Assembly: GCA_030762935.1 (NCBI GenBank)
Contig: CM060900.1
Span: 373,444,632-373,508,631, forward strand
DNA: 64,000 nucleotides
Direction of reading: 5' to 3'
Source of the DNA: Hymenopus coronatus
Lineage: Eukaryota > Arthropoda > Insecta > Mantodea > Hymenopodidae
This document shows positions 12,984 through 25,599 of this stretch, piece after piece. The position numbers and the translations under genes are program-made. How positions within the stretch are numbered: position 1 is the stretch's first letter; each line of letters begins with the position of its first letter. The notes beneath the pieces are model-generated. The model saw only the letters and a list, made by a program, of their open reading frames with translations, was not told where the DNA came from and made no database searches.

Positions 12984-14309
12984 AGGCATATTGACCTTGA
13001 TTGTCACAGAGCTGCATTTATTTGTATCTTGTATCCGTTTTCTAGAACAAAATACTATGAACTCGGCAAACATTAACTTATAGAACACAAATGGAGCACT
13101 ATGCACCTTGGTGTAGCTTTGTATGAAAGATTACGTACACTACTGTATTTATGCAGGTACATAATAGGAAAAAATAACCAAGGATACTTATCATGTGATG
13201 TGAGTAGGCAATGGTTCACCCATGTCGACAGAAACGAAACAAGCCCCATTGCTTGTCACTTAGCAGCCAACATACACATCATTTGTTATTATTGTGGCCA
13301 ACCTCTGCAAATAATCCCATGCACATCTGAACAACATAGAACATGGAACCTATTAACAGCTGGCCATTTTTGAAAAGTCATAACCAAGCTTTGTCTTGCA
13401 TTTTATTGTTTTACAAACACTTGTATGAATTGTACAGAACTTGTACTAGTATGTGAAGCAAAGATTATATGTTGCTGGTGATATTCTTACAAATTATAAC
13501 AGTTTTAAAATTGCTTGTCCGATTAATGCTGAAGAGCAGTCAGTTTACCTCAGCGATACTGAGGCCTGCCTATAACTATTATTTGACGAGGGTCTGCCGA
13601 GAACAAGAATGCTATGCTCTGAATGTAATGCCATCCTGCGCCCCATTAAGAATTGAGACCATACAAATACTGAGTTTCGCTGCAGGTAGAAAAATGTTAA
13701 AATTGAGCCCCATGCTTATGATTTTTGGTATGAATGATTAGTAACTATATTACTGATTTTAGAGCTGAACATGAAAAGTCACATCTATGAGCAAAGTTCA
13801 AGTGGACAATGCTCTTGCCTAGACAAATTCTTTACCTTGTCCATTGCTTTTGTTTACAAGCAGTCACAGGAGGTAATGGGTGTGTTTAGTTTAAGACTAA
13901 TGTGCGAGCATGCAGATAGTATTTGACGACTCAGTTACTGCAATTAACTGTGCATGGTCTCTAATGATAACAAACACAGCACAAATTGGAATGATAGATG
14001 CTCAAACAAATGAGATGCTGATGTTGATAAATAAATAATAACTACTGTGGTGTAGTGATTAGGTTTGGGGTACGCTTAGTAATACAGTATCATAATTTAA
14101 GTATTAAGTACACAAAATTATGCAGTTAGTATAATTTGACAAAAAAAAAATGTGACAGCATTGCATAAAGTGATGCAAGATTGATAATTTGGCTGCACTG
14201 GATTCTTCAGTATGGCTACATGAGCAGATAGTAAATAATTATAAACCTTAAGTTACCTTAGGAAACGTACTCTAGCATGAAATCATAGTAAAACATGATT
14301 TTAAATACA
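12984..14309. other. Intronic stretch, nothing recognised
   Basis: AT-rich sequence with short open frames only. The frames near 13101-13373 and 13469-13741 have no family resemblance that I can see. Confidence 0.5.
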
Positions 14310-15023
14310 TAGATAAAAAATATGATGTGTTCCATTCATATCACTTTCTGTACTTCTGTGTAACAAATTATTGTTCATAAGCTTATTCTTCTATTTACTT
14401 CATGCTCATCAAGAAAAAATTAGCAGAAATAGTCTTTATTACTTGCTTCCTTGTAAGTAGAAGTGAAATAAGGGAGTATCATAGGTTTAAGTGAAGTCAA
14501 AAGCTGGTTACTAGGTGACTGAAGTTCCTTTGTTTGTATGGACACAAGTTGACAAATTCCTGTATGAGAAAAATACAAGTTTTTCAAAGCTGAAACCAAA
14601 AACAAGGAATATCTCTAAAATGATAAACTCGAAAAAAATTTATATAATATAAATTGTGTGTTTTAGTGTGCTCTACAATTTTTGTGTGGTAAGTTTTAAT
14701 CCATTTCTTAAGGTTTAGCAGTTATACAAAATTTTGTAAAATTCATCCAGAATAAAGTAGTATTCAGAGGCTATTCCAGAAAATTCAAGATATATGTATT
14801 ATTTGTCAGGTAAATATATTTAATATAAAATATTTTAATAATAATCGTTAGAGCCATTTTTGAGAAATCAAAATTTTCGAAAAAAGTTCCATATGAAGGG
14901 TAGTAGGGGGTGGGGGGATTTTCTTGAAAATCTTCGTGTCGCATCCTTGGAAGATACCAAACTTAAATACCAAGTTTGGTATTTAACGGTCTTTTCGTTT
15001 TTGAGCTATGCTGTCCACAGACA

Positions 15024-15061
<38 letters not shown>

Positions 15062-15202
15062 GACCTTTTCCCAAAAATGCTTTTTTTGGATTCAGGGGGA
15101 CCCAAAACATGTATTTCCGGAGAACTCTCGGTATCAAATTTTTGGGTGCAATGCAATACCTTCTCTATACACTATGTACATAGTATGTGCAGAGAAAGTA
15201 AA
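14310..15202 (+). repeat. Hairpin-ended dispersed repeat, copy A
   Basis: This is one of six related copies in the window (the others near 24.6, 26.5, 38.6, 46.6 and 61.6 kb). Shared landmarks are an Asn-poor AT-rich 5' part, a segment cagaggctattccagaaaat, a gagccatttttgag block, a GGTGGG-rich block, cttttcgtttttgagct, a (CA)n or T-rich run (here CA at 15023-15058) and the end tatcaaatttttgggtg. It ends in an imperfect hairpin at 15161-15196 (ttctct ... agagaa). There is no coding capacity; the frames with His-Thr runs are the CA repeat. Confidence 0.75.
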
Positions 15203-15667
15203 AATGTAAAGCTGTACTTCAAAAAATATTCCACCCATGTTGGACAGAAGAGCCAAATAACCTAATGATGGTATGTGCATTACAACGTAACCATTTACTG
15301 TCGTTAACTAATCACCACCTTCTGCAATTTACATAAGAGAAAATAATTCTTGTGTATTACATGTACATGACCTTCTCTAAGCTTGATTGCTCAGATATTA
15401 CTGGATATATAAATTATTTTTACAAAATTGCATTTTCCTATCTGCTTAATTTTGAGATAGCTGCATTACACAATTTGTTACAGATACAAAGGGAATAGCA
15501 ATAGTTAAATTTTATAGAACTGGACACTACATACTGGCCTTAAAATGATGCAGGCTTTCCATGACATAAAACAAAACAAACTGGAAATTGACAGGAATTT
15601 AAAGGAATGGAAAAGTATTCAACAGTTGGAGCCATTAATAATGGATATCTCAGAATTGGTTGTCACA

Positions 15668-15735
15668 GGGCCTGTATTACGATCTCCGGTTAAGAGTTAA
15701 CTGGGAGGTACGTCTAGATGTCTGTATTACGATCG
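15668..15735 (+). repeat. Harbinger left end with repeated tattacga motif
   Basis: The motif tattacga lies at 15675-15682 in the terminal repeat and again at 15725-15732. Each copy is followed by a gttaa..taactg-type segment. The right end repeats the same design at 24453-24460 and 24376-24383 in inverse orientation. Such subterminal repeats are the expected binding sites of the transposase or its Myb partner, which is an inference here. Confidence 0.65.
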
Positions 15736-15840
15736 TCTGTTAACGGCTAACTGAGAGTTATTTTTGGAGGTGAACTGACCGCCACCTCGAGTAGTGGTTA
15801 CTGAGATAACTTGGAGTTTATTTGTACTTGACACAGAAAA

Positions 15841-18600
15841 ATGGCGTACGTCCAGCCGCGATTGAATGTCGATAGCGATTCTGAAGATGAAATGCCGGCA
15901 CAGTGTTTATTGAACAGAAGAAGAGCAAAGAGAATAAGAGAGCGGAAAGATAATTACGAGGAATTTCGACAGTGATACTGATTGTCAAAAGCTACATCAC
16001 AAATTCTAGAGGAGATGAGGCATAGAATACAATTTACTACACAAAGGCAAGTTTTCAGCTATTATATACCCTTAGGCAAGCACAGTGACATATATTTGAC
16101 ACTTTGAAAAGTAAATAAATAAACCAACATGGCCCTTAGATATATCTTTACGGCAGAGGTTATGCAATTATAAATCTAGTGCCCCATGGTGCAGATGGAT
16201 TGTTATTAGAATTTGATGTTATGTACAGGTTTTTAAGTCACCACATGAGCTTTTCAAAACGAGCGTATTTGTAACAAACCGCAAATAATATAAAAATGCC
16301 AAAACATGCGGAACCTGAGATCATTGCTGTTAAACATTAAATTCATTGTGGCTGAAATGATGTTGCTTTTCATTAACATAGGTATGACAAGGAGCAAGCA
16401 ACTGAAAGCAATAACGATAAAAAATATATGTTTTAGGTTATGGTTTGTAAATGTCTTCAAACTTTTCACAGATTTCTGAGGTAGTTAACTTTAATAATTA
16501 CTTCTTGTCATACCTTACAATTTAATAATTATATTAGGCTAAAGTTCCGTACCTATCGCAAATCAGATGTTGAAAGCCACTTGAGTTCTGAGATGTTCTA
16601 CTACGCCTACGGTACTGTATCTATCACAGCCAGAAATTTGTGAATTGCATGCAGTAGACAATTTACACATACCTATCTCAATGCAAGCTTACATATTGCA
16701 AATTTTGTCATTGCACAGAACCTGTAATTTCAGTGCATAAATACATTTGGAGTGTTGTAAAGGATTGCCGTGGTGTAACGTGTAGGATTTAAATAGTCAT
16801 TATTTTCTCAGTTTTTCATATCAAAGATATAATACTTTCACTAATATGTGGCACTTGGATTGAAAAGTTGAATAGCCAAGATTAATTTAGCTAGTTTTTA
16901 CATAAGCTATTTTCTTAAAAGAAAATGACTGTAATTTCATACCTGGCCAAACGTGTTGGAAAAAAAAAATGGTTAGTTATTGGTGTGGATTACAAATTTT
17001 ATAAAAAATTTGCTTTTATTCCTGGATATACCCTGTATTTTTGGACCTTCCCTCTTTGCAAACATTCTGTGACATACTTTATGACAATTCATTTGAGAAG
17101 AACACGATTTATCCATAATTTTAACTATAACCAGATTTCTAAGTTATAAAAGTTGTGCATTATTATTATTATTATTATTATCATCCCCAATATAAACAAC
17201 AAAGAGGTGCCTCTATTTTTAAACACTTTGGTCTTCATACAAGTGCAACATTTTCATAAGGTTTGATATAAACATATTTGCTTACTGATCACATTAATTG
17301 GAGACATTACAAGTAAGGAAAATAGAAATTTTTACATAAATTTATAATATTTGTTACAATAAATATCTTTCCCTTTTTTTCTATTCTGTGAAATAAGCAT
17401 AATAAATAGTACATTCAGTTTATACATTATCAAGGCTCATTTTATTTATTATAAAATAAACATTTGCTTATTAATGGCACTATCATATATTACTGAAAGA
17501 CTTTCAGGGATAATGGCAATTCAAGGTTTACTTATTATTAGTAATTAAATTTGAATCAATTCAACTTGATGCATCTGTATTCCCTTTGAATATTATACCT
17601 ACCATGAATCAGTGATTACAATTAATGGAATTTGTCTTTTCAGAAATGCATGTCTTCCAGCAATGGAGCAACTTTTGATGACTCTGCACTTCTATACAAC
17701 TGCTGGATCATACACCTCAATTGGCGATACTAGTGGTGTGCATAAGGCAACAGCAGGCTGAGTCATCAGCAATGTTACTGTTGCCATTGCTTCCTTAAGG
17801 CCAAGATACATTATCCTACTTCAAACAAGGGAAGATGTGCAGAGCGTCCAAGGGAAGTTTTTTGACATTGCAGCATTCCCAAGAATGGCAGGTGCAATTG
17901 ATTGCACCCATGTTTGAATCAAATCTCCAGGTGTTGAGGAGGCTGAACAGTTCCGCAACCGAAAAGGATATTTTTTCCTTTAATGTCCAGACACTGGTGG
18001 ATGCCAACTTAATGATCCAGGGCATTGTAGCACGATGGCCTGGGTCTGCATGTAACTCCACCATTTTTAATCATTCTAGACTGAGGAATTGGCTGGAAAA
18101 TACTGAACTAGGAAACAGTGTGATGCTATGTGATTCTGTATATGCAGTAGGTCTACATTTCCTTCCTCCTTTGCAGGCTTCACAACTACCGGAGGAGCAG
18201 CTCTTCAATGAATCCCAGATTCATACAAGAAATTTTGCGGAAAGTTATGGTGTGTTAAAAGCAAGGTTCTCTGCTCTTTCATTGGGGATTCACACTAATG
18301 TGAACCAGGTGCAGAACATTATAGTTGCCTGTGCTGCACAACATACCACGAGCAAATGAGGTAACGTTCCTCCAGTTGATGCAGAATTCTAGCTTCGGTT
18401 ACACACATACATGCAAGAGGATTAAATGCTGGCAGAGCTCCAAGAAGCACGTGTTCCATATCGTGTTCGTGGTGCTGTGCGTAGAACATTTGTACAATAT
18501 TTTCGCAACAGACTACAGGCACCCAAGAGTGCAATAAATGTAGCTGCTATCTTTGTAGCATTAGAAAGAAAGCAAATGTGAAGAATACTACCTACCTGCA
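15841..18600 (+). pseudogene. HARBI1-like transposase, broken
   Basis: Exon 1 starts at the ATG at 15841 (MAYVQPRLNVDSDSEDEMPA) and runs to about 16046, where the donor reads gcaagt instead of gtaagt. Exon 2 begins at 17644 after ttttcag and encodes PAMEQLLMTLHFYTTAGSYT, RPRYIILLQTREDVQ, FPRMAGAIDCTHV, then after a frameshift FSFNVQTLVDANLMIQGIVA, STIFNHSRLRN and QVQNIIVACA. GAIDCTH, DANL and the later Asp region are DDE-domain blocks of the HARBI1 family. In-frame TGA codons occur twice in exon 1 and at least twice in exon 2, mostly where Arg is expected. With the frameshift before FSFNVQ the gene is dead. Confidence 0.85.
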
Positions 18601-21491
18601 TTATTATATATCATATATTTTACTGTTAGAGGAAGTGTGGTTATTAACCACTTGAGTGTAAAGATTTCATTTTACTTTCCTGTCAATTTATCATATTTTG
18701 GGTTTATGCTAATTATTGTTAAAGAAAAATTGTAGTTTTTAACCATTCATTTTTAAATTATTTTCCTATCAATTTGTCTTTGTTCAGGGTTTATGCTAAT
18801 AAATAAAGAAAAATCGTGATTATGTTAAACTTTTGTTTGTGTTTTTTAGGGCATGAGCTATTATTAAAAAAAGCTTGTGCTTTTAATAAGTTTAGTGTTA
18901 AATATCTATCTCATTTTGTGTCAAAGCAAACAATGGCAAGGTGCTTGTTATCGTCTATTCAGCATAAGCTGGCCCAATTTGAGTGTCTCCTCATGGATTT
19001 ATCTAACCTGGAGGTCAGCGACGACTGGCCCACTTGACTGGTCTCCCTCAAGGCCTCTGTTGCTGCAGCAACAATCACATGTCAGCCATCACCTTCAGGA
19101 AAGCTACATTCTCATCGTTCAACCTTCATGGAAACTATATTTCCAATGCTACCAATTACTAACAAAGGAAGAAACCATCACTCAGGGAGATGGTGGTGGC
19201 TCTCCGAGAATTTCAATATTTCACAGAAAATTCCCAAAACCTACACCTCAGGTTCACTAGGGGGCAGGCTGGGCCTTGGTCATCCTGACCACATTGTACA
19301 GTAGTTGTTCACTTTGACCTACAGAACACAGGTGCAGTAGCATTTCTTCAGCAATTCCTTCCTTCCTACTACTGGTATGGAAGAGTCCCACACTCCTAGC
19401 ATGTTAGGGTCAACGTATTAAAAGAACAATTTTCCTCCACTTGGAAAAAAATGGTGTCAATTATAGGATAAAATGGTTAACAATGGATAAAAACAAATTT
19501 GACAAAAACATGCATTTTTTATTGATCAATTTGCTTTTTTGACAACTTTATTTTTAAACCTAACAAAATACATTTTTGTTCTATTTTCATTTTGGCCTTG
19601 TGAAATTCCTGCTCCTCCATTTCAGCTTCATGTCATTCCTGCTCCTTTTGGAGCAACTGTGTAAGTACAGAAACTTCCTTCCTCCCCTTTGCCCAAGACA
19701 GAACGTTTTACTGGACATTGAGGGTGATGCATTTTCTTTCTATGAACAATATAAAATGCGCAATTACATAACAAAAGAACAATACCTTGGTTTCTGTGCT
19801 TTCTAATTTCAGATAGTATACACGCAGCTGTTACAGAAAACATTTACTCAAATTTGTCCTATGCACAAAACCATCTGGCATAAAGTGTAGGTTATTGTGA
19901 AATGTAATTCTCTGCTGTTTGCAATTAGTGGTAGTGTTTAGAAGGTTGAACTGATTTAAGACAAAATACGAGTACATATTAGTGCACACATAGCATTCAT
20001 TTGTTTCTGGTGTAGGAAAGAAGGAAACCTTGGGCAGTCTGTGTGATAGGCTTCATGAAATAAGCTGAAGTAATGATGCTGAAGTTGGAAATAAGCTGAA
20101 GTAATAACACATTTAATTACTTCTTAACATTCCATTCCTTTAAGTAATCAGATCTGTTAGACAAAGGACTAAATCAGATACTTAAGTTATAAAGCATGAT
20201 TACATGTTGTGCCAAGGATGATAATCACTGTCCAGACTTTTCACAGAAGTAAATAATGTGCAGTTTCAATAAAAGTTTGCCCTTGGTCTTTGGCAGTCAA
20301 GTTAGTTTGAGCATCACCAGATGTGATACTGAAGATTTATTGTAGTATATAATATGTGAAAATGAAGCTAGTAACAAATTATTGCTATTTTATTGCATCA
20401 TAGCAGTTTATCAAACTGGATGTGTTACTACCAAACCTTGAGTTTTGTACATTTTCATTTTGGCACCACATGAACGCATTTGGACTGCATTTTTCAAGTT
20501 CAATAAAGAAAGTGCTGTAGTATTTTAAAAATACTTTTAACTAAATAGTAAAGGACTGATTACATTTAGCTTGAAAAAGGACCATTACATAAGTTGTTTG
20601 CTACTAAATTGAATATGACAATGCCTTAGGTTTCTTCAGTAAATATGGTTTTCATCATAGGATTCAATGTTTAGCAGATATACAAGTAATATATCTAGTG
20701 CATTTAAAAAGTGTGTGATGTTTAGTATCAAAACAATTAGTAATCAGTGTTCCTTCTTATGATATGGAAGATAATGCTGCATGTAAACATCATTTATCCA
20801 CTTAAACATTCACTATTCATCTTAAATGCTGGCATAATAGGCCCTAAGAAGACATATATTTTACTACACTCCTGGATGAGTGTATGATAAATCTAACACA
20901 TTCAAAAAAATATCAATAGCTGGTTATGTTAGCATCAGTCATACATTTCTCTGTAAGAGTGCTCACCTGCACTGCCTGTAGTCTGTAAAGCAGCACTTCT
21001 AGGTATTTTCAGCATTTTAACTGAGAAGTCACCCCAGTCAAGATCTGTTAATTACAAAATTATTTATTAATACAGGTTCCATTTCTCTCCAGCTATAGCG
21101 ATAGAGCATTACACACCTCACATATCTGATTCAGCAAGATTAGAAAACAATGTATATATGCATCAAGTATGACCATAGATTTTATGTAACCATATACAAG
21201 TATATATGGTATCTGTTTTTCTAACACTTCCTGACAAAGTACCGCTAAGAATGTTCCCATAATAACTGTTTTATTATAATATTAAAAAATTCCCTCATTT
21301 TCATTTAGTACGGTGACAAGGTAAACTTATGTGCATATTTCCTACATAAAATTATTTCTTTTCCCTTCCCCCTTAAAGTGTTGGCATCTACATTACACAC
21401 AGTCAATACATCAGCTACCTTCCGCAGTACTTTTATATATCAATATATGTAGTGATGTACGCATTCACATTTTACTTGCATTATTCTTAAA
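18600..21491. other. Harbinger interior, nothing recognised
   Basis: Non-coding AT-rich interior between the transposase relic and the inserted mariner. The frames at 18877-19260 and 19576-19806 have no recognisable domain. A small imperfect duplication (ataagctgaagtaat) lies near 20060-20105. Confidence 0.5.
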
Positions 21492-21493
21492 TA

Positions 21494-22820
21494 CGAGGGC
21501 CGTTCAGAAAGTAACCTCCGATCGGTCACAGTGCGGGTAGTAGCGACGCCACCTGTGCATTCACGCACTCAGCAGGTCAGTCGGCATCAAGCCGTGGTCG
21601 AGTGAAAGTCGTACCTGCGCTAGTTTAGTGTTTGTGGCCGTTTGAAATGTGTACTGCAATAGAAAACCCCGCCAAATGTGAAGTGCGTGCGTGTTATAAG
21701 GTTTTTTACAGCCAAAGGATATTCTGCAGCAGCTATTCATCGTGAGCTTTGTGCCGTGTACGGACCAAGAGTTATGAGTGAAGGAGTGGTCCGTGAATGG
21801 GTACGTTTATTTAAAAGTGGACGAGAAAACGTTCATGATGAAGAGAGGAGTGGTAGACCATCATTGGTCACGGACGAACTCGTTCAGACAGTTGATGCAA
21901 AAGTTCGTGAAAACCGACGTTTCACAATGTCGGAGTTGTCTACTGATTTTCCACAGATTTCTAAGACTCTCTTGTACGAGATAGTGACAGCAAGATTGGG
22001 TTACCGTAAGTTCTGTGCACGATGGGTGCCCAAAATTCTTACCGACCACCACAAAACTCAAAGAATGGCCTCAGCATTAGATTTTCTGTCACGTTATGAG
22101 GCCGAAGGTGAACCATTGTTAAACAGAATCATGACCGGGGACGAAACCTGGATTAAGTACGTGAACCCTGAGGCAAAAGAACAATCAAAGATGTGGGCGC
22201 ATTCAAATTCGCCTACCAAACCAATAAAAGCCCGGCAAGATTTTTCTGCCCGAAAATTGATGGGAACGGTGTTTTGGGATGCAAAAGGGGTGTTGTTGGT
22301 TGAATTCATGGAACGTGGGACGACCATTAATCAAGACGTGTACTGTGAAACACTAAAACAATTACGACGGGCTATACAGAACAAACGCCGTGGTATGCTG
22401 ACTTCCGGTATCATTTTTTTGCACGATAACGCCCGTCCTCACTCTGCTCGCAGAACAACAGCCCTTCTGGAGTCCTTCAAGTGGGACGTTGTCAACCATC
22501 CACCTTACAGCCCAGATCTGGCGCCAAGCGATTATCACCTCTTCATGCATATGAAGAAATGGCTCGGGTCCCAGCGTTTTGATGACGATGAAGAGCTCAA
22601 AGATGCGGTCACAGGCTGGCTCCAGGCACAAGCGGGTGATTTTTATGCAGAAGGAATTTCAAAGCTTGTGAACAAATACGATAAGTGCCTCAATCGTTAT
22701 GGAAACTATGTAGAAAAATAGTGCAAAAATGTAGTTGTAAGACGTATATATTAAAATATTTTTATTTAACTTGGTGAATTTCTTGCAATCAACCGGAGGC
22801 TACTTTCTGAACGGCCCTCA
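21494..22820 (+). mobile_element. mariner element, nearly complete
   Basis: The inverted repeats CGAGGGCCGTTCAGAAAGTA (left) and TGAGGGCCGTTCAGAAAGTA (right, read inverted) are flanked by the TA target duplication (21492-21493 and 22821-22822). The length of 1327 bp is normal for mariner. It carries one transposase gene in the same orientation and lies within the Harbinger element, so it inserted later. Its ends are well preserved, unlike those of the host element. Confidence 0.95.
21647..22721 (+). pseudogene. mariner DD34D transposase, one frameshift
   Basis: The expected start is the ATG at 21647 (MCTAIENPAKCEVR), matching the start of the related copies at 57167 and 59295. One extra base around 21690-21700 shifts the frame. 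From there a single open frame of about 345 codons runs to the stop at 22719-22721. It contains the helix-turn-helix N-terminus (AAIHRELCAVYGPRVMSEGV), the linker GRPS, and the catalytic motifs TGDETW, FLHDNARPH and YSPDLAPSDYHLF. The second and third aspartates are 34 residues apart, which defines the mariner DD34D type. The C-terminus NRYGNYVEK is intact. Apart from the frameshift nothing is missing, so the copy is young or the shift is a sequencing error. A GTG within the shifted frame is not a likely start. Confidence 0.9.
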
Positions 22821-23289
22821 TATATTCTGCATTTTCAGCAACAATCAAAATAAGATCACTTCTAATTGCAAATAAAATTTGTACTTTGGTATTTACTCCA
22901 TGACACTTTGAAATGTAATTTGATTTGCTATTGCTTCTATAAGTCTTCTGAATTAAAGATAAATTCTGTGCCTAGGCAGTGTTAAGGAACATTAATATAG
23001 AACACATGCAGCCTACAGACTACAAAGACCCAAAATCCATATGGAAAACCTATGTCCGGAATCATAAGGTTGTCTAGATATAAAAACTGGGTTGCATTTT
23101 GCAACAATAAATTTACAGCCACTGCTTGATTTTCATGCCAAGGACCAAAGCTCAAAATCTAGGTGAAGCTGCACGACTATGATTTTTGTTTATGGCTTCC
23201 TGTCTTTAGATCACAAGCAGGCAGGGCAAAATATAGCTCAAGCTTTTCTTTGTGTACCCACTGCTTGCCACTGTTAGCTTGGTATATAT

Positions 23290-24000
23290 GTACTGCTTCA
23301 GATCTCCTTACCTTCTGAAGTTTGTGTATGCTGTTCTGCTTCAGCAGACTCACTAACTGAAGTGCCAGGAGCAACAAAGATTTCCATACTTCCTGCTACA
23401 TCATCTACAATACGATTACACATTAGTAGAAGATAATTACTCATGTTTACTTTGACAGTTAGAAGAGAGAAAAGTGCTGTAATTCTTACCAAGAGATCAC
23501 AATCTGTCACAGATTTCATCCAATTGACTGAGCTGTCCATTAATGCATTTAAAACCTTGTCAGTTGGTGACGACTTTGGAGATGGTGACTTTCCTTCTCC
23601 TGTCCCATACAAGTTTTTCTTCCTTTCGGCATTTGCCTGCCGAGCTTTTTTCTTTAGAGAGTCATACTTCTCTCGAATCTGGGCAGTGGTCCGGTGATTT
23701 GCGGTCTGAGCATTAAATTGCCTGGTAATTTGCTCCCAAGCTCTCTCCTAAAATGGTATAATTACAGAATTAGTATTTATACATCGCAAGGTTAATATAA
23801 ACAAATATGAACAGTTAAATCAAAGCAAAAGTACAATGCAAACCTACCTTCTGCTTCCATGTGGCCACTCCTGTGGCTTTATTTTCCACTTATGTTCCTG
23901 AATGAGTTCTAAAGCAATAAGTTTTCCTATTCCGAATAGTTTGCAGAGTGCTTCTTCTTTATCTCTTCCATCCTTGAATAAATCTTACTAAACCCAAATA
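23290..24000 (-). pseudogene. Harbinger Myb/SANT-like gene, partly intact
   Basis: The second gene of the Harbinger element. The middle exon (23490-23747) has acceptor ttttag and donor gtaaga and is fully open for 86 codons: ERAWEQITRQFNAQT, RTTAQIREKYDSLKKKARQA, then KSSPTDKVLNALMDSSVNWM. The W..I...FN and KYD.LKK pattern is a Myb/SANT-like trihelix domain of the NAIF1/zeste kind that helps the HARBI1 transposase enter the nucleus and bind DNA. The upstream exon (ending at 23848 with WKQK and donor gtaggt) has shifts and stops. A downstream exon near 23300-23430 encodes an acidic tail (SVSESAEAEQHTQTSE), but its phase does not join cleanly. The gene is probably broken. Confidence 0.7.
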
Positions 24001-24589
24001 AAAAAACATGCTAACCTAACAACTGATTATAAAGAAATCTAACCTATATCTAAAAAATAGCTATAATTTTAAACACGCTTACAATAAGTATACCCTATGC
24101 TAAACTCTAAATATGTACTAAATATTACTGAAATACAAATAAACTACTACTCTTATTCCTTGATATTAATTGACGTCTAATCAACAGTCTGTCTTATATA
24201 TTTATTTGTAATTATACAGTTGTTTTTGTTGTCCAGGCTTGTTTACAGACACAAATTATACAGTTTATCGCAAGATAGCGTTGAAAACACATGTGATATT
24301 TTAGTGGAAAAATGTTACCAACTGCTCTCATGGCATCATAAACCACAGGATACCAAACCTACAGGCAAATTGTGGTCGTAATACGAGCCACTGAATTTAA
24401 CCATCAGTTAGCCACAACTGGGAGTTAACAAACTCCGGCTATTAACCGAAGGTCGTAATACAGGCCCACAATGTTATTTGAAATAAATTATACATTTCCA
24501 AGAGACTTCCAGTTTTTGTGTAGTACATTTTTGTCTATAGTCTAAGGTTTGCTTTACCTGTTATACAAGAGTACTTCAATTTCTTTCCA

Positions 24590-24895
24590 AAAGAAGAGGA
24601 TTTCATAAGCTATTACCAGGAATTCAATATATACAAACTTGTTGTGTAAATATCTTTAATGTGTGATTTGTTAGAGCCTTTCACCCTCCCAGAAAATAAA
24701 AAACATTCTTAGGGGAGGAGGATTTGTAACATATTTGGAAGATTCTATAACATATTTGGAAGATACTGAATTTTTCAGGGGGCCTTACATGTAGTTCTAT
24801 TGAAATCACAATATTGAATTTTTGGGAGGGATACAATACCTTCTCTGCCTACCATGTCCATGGTAGACACAGAGAAAGAAAATAAACTAAACAAG
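24590..24895 (+). repeat. Hairpin-ended dispersed repeat, copy E (short)
   Basis: An internally deleted copy. It has the aggaattcaatatatac and gtaaatatctttaat blocks and the end gaatttttgggaggg, followed by the hairpin at 24841-24876 (ttctctg ... cagagaa, with inner stem ctaccatg/catggtag). The inner stem differs from the other copies at paired positions. Confidence 0.65.
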
Positions 24896-25599
24896 TCATT
24901 GCTTTTTTTTAAAATTATTATATTGTTATTATTATTATTATTATTATTAACAACTTCTGTAGGTAGTAATACGACCAAATTTTCCGAGTGTGATCAATCT
25001 ATACACCTGGAACACTTTCTAACAGGGGATATATTAAAGTAGCAGAAGTATAATTAAAAGATGTGTCCATTGAACTTCCACAACATCCCTATCTATTCTG
25101 ATAGAAATAGTCAACCTCCCAATTTCTTGTTCCAACAATCAGTAATTTCTTTTAATCTTCTTGGTTGTAAAATTTGTGCAACATCTCTCACTTCTGGTGA
25201 TGAATAACATCTTGTCTTATGACATGACTGCAATTATTGCATCTGCAGCGAGTGTACTGCAATTGATCACTCTTGTTGTATGAATGACAAACACTGTTGC
25301 TGTTTTGCATATTTTCCTATATGCCCATCTACTTTGTTAACTAGTATGAGAGTTGGCAGTGACATTGCAGAGACTGAGATATCCACCTTTTCCGTTTTAC
25401 ACAGAGGTTTGGCTATTATATTATTGATGGGTGTCGTGCTTGTTAACAATGGAACAAAATTGCATTCAAATGAGAATTTCTCAAGACTGCTAAGATCTGT
25501 TTAAGCCAAACTTCAACGAGCTGCTCCAATGTTTGGCAGTTCATGAAATATGGGTCCATCCCTACATTCTATGGTTTTCTACGATTCTATTATGTGATG

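Larger units (their letters stand above)
15668..24467 (+). mobile_element. PIF/Harbinger DNA transposon, 8.8 kb
   Basis: The ends are inverted repeats starting GGGCCTGTATTACGA (left) and, on the reverse strand, GGGCCTGTATTACGACCTTC (right). They are flanked by the 3-bp duplication aca (15665-15667 and 24468-24470). Three-base duplications are typical of this superfamily. Inside are the two genes usual for Harbinger: a HARBI1-like transposase on the plus strand and a Myb/SANT-like DNA-binding protein on the minus strand. A mariner sits inside at 21,494-22,820. The parts 18,600-21,490 and 22,823-23,290 hold nothing else that I recognise. Confidence 0.85.

Noticed and set aside
14860..15265. Overlapping frames with His-Thr runs
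   Set aside because: They are translations of the (CA)n microsatellite and flanks of a non-coding repeat.
17835..17960. Start of the 174-codon frame as a separate gene
   Set aside because: Its first 40 or so residues are out of frame with the Harbinger transposase. Only the part from FSFNVQ onward is transposase sequence, after a frameshift.
21861..22631. Minus-strand frames inside the mariner
   Set aside because: Antisense shadows of the transposase gene.
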